Shown one piece after another: positions 58,296-64,000 of a stretch of DNA of 64,000 bases. A model generated the notes under the pieces. The model was not told where the DNA came from. It did no database searches and saw only the letters and a program-made list of their open reading frames with translations. The number at the start of each line of letters is the position of its first letter. Position 1 is the first letter of the stretch. This stretch comes from Guyanagaster necrorhizus (taxonomy: Eukaryota; Basidiomycota; Agaricomycetes; Agaricales; Physalacriaceae). The stretch lies in NCBI RefSeq assembly GCF_019112545.1, contig NW_025064888.1, positions 1,305,620 to 1,369,619 on the forward strand. The letters are read 5' to 3'. The position numbers and the translations under genes were made by a program.

Positions 58296-58481
58296 TTACT
58301 TTGCTAAACATTGAGAATTCTTTAGAGTCACAAGCTGAGAGATTGTGGACAATATATGGCTTTGCTTAGTCAAACACTACTTCTATAGGCACAGTGCAGA
58401 AATGGCCATCAAAGAATACATGAGCTTCTTCAACTGTTAGTCTTTCTCCTATATGACTTGAAGCAATCTCATCAGCTAAAT
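58296..58481 (-). pseudogene. Unidentified decayed element, right part
   Basis: The minus-strand frame reads L-A-D-E-I-A-S-S-H-I-G-E-R-L-T-V-E-E-A-H-V-F-F up to the E3 LTR. It is coding-like but unassigned, and is the other side of the copia insertion site (50391-50893). Confidence 0.35.
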
Positions 58482-58953
58482 TGTTAGACCCAAGCATCAC
58501 ATGAACAGATACACATGATAAACAGCCTAGTCTCCTTGCACTTTGGGAGATCAGCTGTTTCCACTGATGCATAATCTGATCAATGTGTCACAAGGCCAAG
58601 TGAATCAGCTCAAGAGTAGAATAGTATGAAGATAAACTTTAGCTTGAAGCTGGATTTTACCAGTGAGAGTGAGCCTCTTTAAATACTGTACAAGTTCTGT
58701 CTAAATATACTACTGCTAATTGTGTGTTGCTGGGTCTTTTATGCCCCTTGTCCTTGAGCATTGATACTGTACATAAAAGAATGATTGTGCATTGTCAGGT
58801 GATGCTATTGCATCAAAAGACAATAACAGACTTGGCTAGTTGTGATGACTAAGCCTGGTCTCATGGTCTTAAGCACTTGTCTTTAGTGCTCTGACTAAGC
58901 ATAGATAGGGGTTAATCAAAGAAAAGGAATAAAAAGATGGAAAAATCATAATA
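58482..58953 (-). repeat. E3 3' LTR
   Basis: 472 bp, TGTTAGA at the left end; the right end reads TAATA where the family has TAACA. The self-primer block TTAGCTTGAAGCTG is intact at 58639-58652. Confidence 0.88.
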
Positions 58954-58981
58954 TTACACTCTCCTTAAGACCATCATCCCG

Positions 58982-61192
58982 ATGGGTTAATTTAGGGATA
59001 ATTCATACTCATGTATGGCTTTGTCCATGTCCATTCATTTCTCATTGATCCACTGATTAGACTCAGATCTATAGCTCTTCCAACTAATCAGATAGTCGAC
59101 AGTCATTGTTGTGCCTCTCTCTCCTGCTTTAATTTTTTACAGTTTATAGTTTAGAACTTGATCAATTTCATAGTGTTCCTCATCATTGATCAGGTCTGGA
59201 GGAGGAGGCAGTGGACATTGTTGGTTTGAGAATGCTGGTGTGACATATGGTATTAACAATATTTCATTGAAGACATCATGCATCTTCCAGATGGATGGAA
59301 GTGAGAGCTGATAAGCTAATGTCCCTATTTGTTTCTTGATAGTGAAGAGGCTGGTACATTTGTTGCTGAGTTTGCATTTTGGTCTGGGGAGGTGAAAATT
59401 GGAGGTGTTGAGCCAAACTTTGTCATTAACTTGATAGTGGTGTGCAGAGCAGCAATGTTTGTCATATTGATGTTTCATCACTAAAGCAGCCTTTTCAAGA
59501 GCCACTTTGGTTTTGTCATGTAGTTTCACCATAGTTGTGGTGAAATCTGTAGAGGTGGATGTCATGGTATGGCAATGGTTTGTGTGGAAAATATTCAGAT
59601 GTTGTTTATAATTGATAAAGAATGATGTTTTTCTGGTGGCTGAGTGTACACAATTATTATGTTGAAAGGCAGCAAGAGCTAGTCATTTCATCTAGTCATC
59701 CTGTTGGTAATTGATGAAGAGGTGAAGGTATTTCTTGACCTCTTGATTGGTCTGCTCTGTTTGACCATCCATTTGTGGGTGATACACTGTGGAAGTATTC
59801 TGTTTGATTCCTAGAAGATGATAAAGATTGTCCAGGAATTTGGAGACAAATTGAGGTCTCCTGTTGGAAATGATGACTTGTGGTATGCCATACTTGGCAT
59901 AGACTTCATCTTGTAAGATTTTTGCCCACCCCTCAGAGGTTAATTCTGTCAAGCAGGCAATCGGAATGATCACCTTTGAGAAGCAGTTGATTATAACAAT
60001 GATAGCATTATAGCCATTGCAATCTGGTAGTCCAGTGATCATATCTACAGAGATATGGGTCCATAGTGATAATGAGACCTCATTCAGGTGGAGTGGAGCT
60101 GCTCAAACTTGTGTCGATAATTTGCCTCATTAGCAAACTTTGCATGCTTTAACATATATAGTGATGTCACTGCTTATTTTGGGCCACCAGTATTCCCATA
60201 GTACCAGTTCCTTGGTCTTGGTAATGCTGGAGTGACCTGCAGTCACATGGTCATGGCAAGTGGTGATGATCTTGCCATGAAGCCCTTGATCCTGAGGAAT
60301 ATAGATCTGCCTGTCATAATAGATCAATCCTTTCTCCTTTGTCATTCCATGCTCATGATTCAGTGAAGAGGCTATCTGTTGATTCCATTTGTGGTTGTCA
60401 TGAGTGGTGCTTTTGATATGCTCATGGATCTCCTCTTCTGTCAGCATTATCATGATCCTGAAGTGCTCAGGCCATAGTAATATCACTCCTTCATTGTCAT
60501 GCCCCCCTTGATCATAATCCACTCATCAACTGAGAAGGTCAGTCTTCTTGTTTACCATTCCTGCTTTGTGATGGAGTGTATATTGGTATTGGCTGAGTTC
60601 AGTAACCCATCTGGCCTGCTGATGGTTTAGTTTCTGTGGTTGTTGGAAATATTGGAGGTTTTGATGATCTGTTCAGATTTTGAAAATTTCCATAGCTCTG
60701 ATCAAGTAATGTCACCACTCTTCTAGAGCAAGCATGATGGCAAGCAGTTCTTTGTCATAGATTTCATAATTCTGTTCAGTTACTGTGAGTGCTTTGGATA
60801 AAAATGTGATGGGGCACTATTTCCCATCTTGTTCCTGAGACAAGACAGTGCTGATGGCTCCTTCACTGGAATTAGCTTCCACCTGAAATTTCCCTTTCTA
60901 TGTAGGGATTGCAAGAATGACATCCTCAGCAAGTCACTGTTTCAGGTCATCAAAAGCCACCTGTTGAGAGGGGCTCTAAGTCTAGGGGGCATTGCTGGTT
61001 AATTGAGTCATTGGCCAGATGATTTTGCTGTAGTCCCATATAAACCTTTGGTAGAAATTTGTGAAGCTGAGAAATGATTGTAATTCCTTCTTCTTGCCTA
61101 GGACTGGCCATTCTGTTACTCTTGCTACTTTGACAGGGTCCATCCAGATGCTTTCCTCGCTGATGATGACTCTGAGGTACTTGGTCTCTAGC
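58982..61192 (-). pseudogene. E3 pol: RT/RNase H, integrase, chromodomain
   Basis: On the minus strand the chromodomain (Y-L-I-S-W-K-S-Y) lies near 59090, the integrase core at about 60042-59692 and its zinc-binding part (H-x3-H ... C-x2-C) near 60260-60130. RNase H ([15 protein letters not shown]) is near 60740 and the end of RT runs to 61192. The integrase active site is damaged: the first core Asp is Asn (V-I-I-N-C-F-S-K) and the second reads S-N-R-R-P-Q-F instead of S-D-x-G-P-Q-F. Inactive. Confidence 0.82.
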
Positions 61193-61648
61193 TGTTAGGC
61201 CCAAGCATCATGTGAGCAAGACCACATGATAAACAGCTGTCTCTTCACACTTTGAGGGATCAGCTGAGTTCACTGAATGTGCTCTTTCACTCTGGGTGAC
61301 TCAAGGTCAGATATAGACTCAAGGTAGAATGGTGGTTATAAACTTTAGCTTGAAGCTGGGTTTTAGGCCAGCAAGAGTGAGCTTCTTAAATACTGTACAT
61401 GAGGTGCTATTATTACTGTGTATCTATTGTAGCTTTCTCTGCTCTTTGTCCTTTCACCTTTGAGTGTCATTACTGTACATAAAAGGGTTTTTGTGTGTTG
61501 TCGGTTGTTGTTTGATGAAAGACAAATAGTTGCTCAGTCCTGTTGTGCTGACTAAGTCTTGTCCCATGGTCTTTAAGCATCAGGTCTAGATGCCTTGACT
61601 AAGTGTAAATAGGGGTTAAAGAAGAAGAAAAGGAATGAAATCATAATA
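61193..61648 (-). repeat. E5 3' LTR
   Basis: 456 bp, TGTTAGG at the left end and TAATA at the right. The self-primer block TTAGCTTGAAGCTG is intact at 61345-61358. Confidence 0.88.
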
Positions 61649-61669
61649 TTATCCCTGCCTTAAGACTAT

Positions 61670-64000
61670 TGTTCCGATGGCTTAATTAAGAAATAGTTCA
61701 TATTCATGTATCATGTTATCGGCATCTATCTGCTTTTCATTTACCCATTGGTTTGATTCTGGGCCATAACCTTTCCAGCTAACAAGATAATTGATGGTTG
61801 TCATCATCCCACCACCTTTAGCTCTGATTTTTCATAATTTATGGTTTAGGATTTAGGCGATTTTGTAAAGTTCTTCATCATTGACTAAGTCTGGTGGTGG
61901 CAGTGGTGAGCATTCTTGGGAAGGAAAGGCTGGTTCGATATATGGGGAAAGAAGTGTTTTATTAAATACATTGTGTATTTTCCAGGATGCTGGCAGGCAT
62001 AGTTTGTATGTGCTTGGTCTGAACTTGGCAATGATCAGGAATGGTCCCATTCACTTGTTAGTGAGTTTTCTTTTTGGGTGCAGTAAATATAGATTTGTGG
62101 TGTCCAACCAGACTCTGTCATTGATGGAGTATGCATGCATGGTGTGACAGTGTTTATTATATTGGGCTTTCATCAAGACAGCAGCTTTTTCGAGTGCTGC
62201 TTTAGTCTCAGCATGGATTTTTGTCATGGTGGTGGCAAAATCTGACAAGGCAGGGGTTGATATATGGCAGCGGCTGGTCTGGGCGATAGGGGGATGCCAA
62301 CCATAGTTCACAAAGAAGGATGTTTTCCTGGTTGCTGAATGTATCTGGTTGTTATGTTAGAAGGCAGCAAGGGCAAGCCATTTGACCCAGTCATCCTGTT
62401 GATAATTGATAAAAAGGTGGAGATACTTTTCCATCTCTTAGTTGGTGCATTCCATCTGTCCATTGGTTTGAGGGTGATATGCTGTTGATGCATTTTGTTT
62501 GATGTTCAACAGGTGATATAGGTTGGTGATGAATTTGGAGATGAATTGTGGGCCCTGATCTGAGATGACGACTTGGGGCATACTGTATTTAGCATAGACT
62601 TCATCATGTAGTATCTTTGCCCACTCCTTGGAGTTTAGTTCTGTGGAACAGGCAATTGAGATAATTGCTTTTGAGAACTGATCAATGATGACCAGTATGG
62701 CATCGTACTCATTGCAGTTGGGTAATCCTGTGATCATATCTACTGAAAGGTGAGTCCATGGGGACAAGAGGACCTTGTTGGGGTAAAGGGAGGCTGCATG
62801 TGGTCTTGTTGACACTTTGCCTCTTTGGCACACTTCACAGGCTCAGACATAGTTGGTGATGTCATTTCCCATTTTAGGCCATCAGTATTTGCACAGGATT
62901 AATTCCTTTGTTTTGGTGATCCTCAAATGACCAGCTGTCACATAGTCATGGCATGTAGCAATGATGTCTCCACATAACTGTTGGTCTCATGGGATGTAGA
63001 TTCATCCATCATAGAGAATAAGTTCATTTTCCTGAGTTATTCCCCACTCATGGTTCAGAAACGGTGTGATGTGCTGATTCTATTTGTGGCTGTCTCAGGT
63101 CACACTCTTGATGCACTCATGCACTTCTTCCTCTGTTGGCATTATCATAGCCTGGAAGTGTTTGGATGTGAGGAGGATGATTCCTTCATTGTCGCTTCCT
63201 CCCTGGTTATAGTCTGCATGACAGCTCAGAAGATCGGCCTTCTTATTAGCCATCCCTGCCTTGTGATGGAGGGTATATTAATACTGGCTAAGTTCCATGA
63301 CCCATTGGGCCTGCCAGTTCAGTTTCTGGGGTTGTCAGAAGTACCTGAGATTTTGATGATCGGTCTAGATCTTGAAGACCTCAGTGGCACTAATTAAATA
63401 GTGTCGCCATTCTTCCAGAGAAAGCATTATTGCAAGTAGTTCCTTGTCATAAATCTCATAGTTTCTCTCTGTGATGGTGAGGGCTTTTGAGAGAAATGCC
63501 ACTGGATGCCACCTCCCTCCTTGTTCTTGAGAGAGTACTGCACCAATCACCCCTTCACTGGAATCGGCTTCAACTCAGAACCTCCCTTCCTAGATTGGAA
63601 TGGCAAGCATGATATCTTCAGCTATGCATCATTTCAGATCGTTGAACATGAATTGTTGGGAGAGTCCCCAAGTCCACAGGGTGTTACTGGTGAGCTGTGT
63701 CATAGGGCATACCACTTTGCTGTAGTCCTGGATAATCCGCCAGTAGAAGTTGGTAAACCCAAGGAAGGATTGTAGTTCCTTCTTCTTGCTTGGTTCTGGC
63801 CATTTGATCACCCCTGCTACTTTAATCAGGTCCATTCAAATACTTCCTTTGCTGATGATAACACCAAGGTATTCTGTTTTGAGTACCTCAAATTTCCACT
63901 TCTCTGCTTTGAGGAATAATCAGTGTTTCCTCATGAGGGCTAATACCCATCACACCAGCTCTCTATGCTCTGTCCTTGTCCATGACATAATCAGGATATC
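61670..64000 (-). pseudogene. E5 pol: RT, RNase H, integrase
   Basis: Minus-strand segments are the integrase C-terminal part (62311-61853), the integrase core (about 62833-62438) with both readable Asp residues kept (V-I-I-D-Q-F-S-K and S-D-Q-G-P-Q-F), RNase H at about 63580-63365 (G-A-V-L-S-Q-E-Q, Y-D-K-E-L-L) and RT at about 63900-63629 (F-L-G-F-T-N-F-Y). Several stops break the frame, but it keeps more active-site residues than E3, in agreement with its later insertion. Confidence 0.82.

Larger units (their letters stand above)
58482..61192 (-). mobile_element. E3: gypsy chromodomain element, 3' part
   Basis: A minus-strand element of the E1/E2 family. Its 3' LTR is 58482-58953, followed by the purine tract (plus strand CTCTCCTT near 58959-58966) and then pol read backwards to RT. 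At 61193 it is interrupted by E5, so the rest lies beyond the window. The left flank is TAAAT (58477-58481); the matching duplication is not in view. Confidence 0.88.
61193..64000 (-). mobile_element. E5: gypsy element inserted in E3, runs off the window
   Basis: Same family and orientation. Its 3' LTR is 61193-61648, followed by a weak purine tract and pol up to RT at the window end. The flanking bases CTAGC (61188-61192) would be its target duplication, not testable here. It interrupts the RT of E3. Confidence 0.88.

Noticed and set aside
1..64000. CRISPR arrays, bacterial operons, phage genes, rRNA
   Set aside because: None seen; introns, LTR elements and gene families are eukaryotic.

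Overview
The window reads as nuclear DNA of a filamentous basidiomycete, most likely an agaricomycete. The gene-rich part (about 14.85-50.35 kb) holds intron-dense genes with short GT..AG introns. Their products are a myosin-motor chitin synthase, a DUF6534 membrane protein, a GH16 glucanase with a GPI-like tail, a P450 and GRDP-like proteins with Cys/Gly tails. I recognised these families by eye; no search was run.

The layout has three compartments. (1) 1-14.8 kb is a CpG-starved transposon island. A minus-strand chromodomain-type Ty3/gypsy element (E1, 5' LTR at 12490-12945) is split by a complete plus-strand relative (E2, 1224-9140, 460-bp LTRs, 5-bp target duplication GCCAA). (2) 14.85-50.35 kb is a CpG-normal block: tRNA-Arg(UCG), a histidine acid phosphatase/phytase (-), a tandem-domain dual-specificity phosphatase (-), chitin synthase (-) head-to-head with SEC27/beta'-COP (+), a hypothetical Cys-motif protein (-), GH16 (-), P450 (+), DUF6534 (-) and two GRDP-like paralogues (-,-). 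(3) 50.4-64 kb is a second CpG-starved island. A minus-strand Ty1/copia element (50899-58290, target duplication CAGCA) carries a pogo-type DNA transposon in one LTR and a solo gypsy LTR in its RT; that LTR holds a second solo LTR. Two more minus-strand gypsy elements follow, the second (E5) inserted in the RT of the first (E3), both running off the window.

The repeat islands are decayed mainly by C:G to T:A transitions. The two LTRs of E2 differ at seven places as CA versus TG, which is what an ancestral CpG gives when it decays on opposite strands. The pogo transposase keeps one reading frame but has seven in-frame stops, all TGA or TAG. All transposon genes here are therefore pseudogenes. 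The gypsy LTRs share a 14-base block complementary to the sequence just inside the LTR, which suggests Tf1/sushi-type self-priming.

The host genes do not form a recognisable pathway cluster. Chitin synthase, GH16 and the secretory coat gene SEC27 all touch cell-wall building and secretion; the phytase scavenges phosphate. I found no clearly new multi-gene system. The best leads are the phosphatase with one intact and one dead domain, the Cys/Gly-tailed GRDP pair, the 11-nt microexon in the DUF6534 gene, and the self-priming signature and CpG decay of the transposons.
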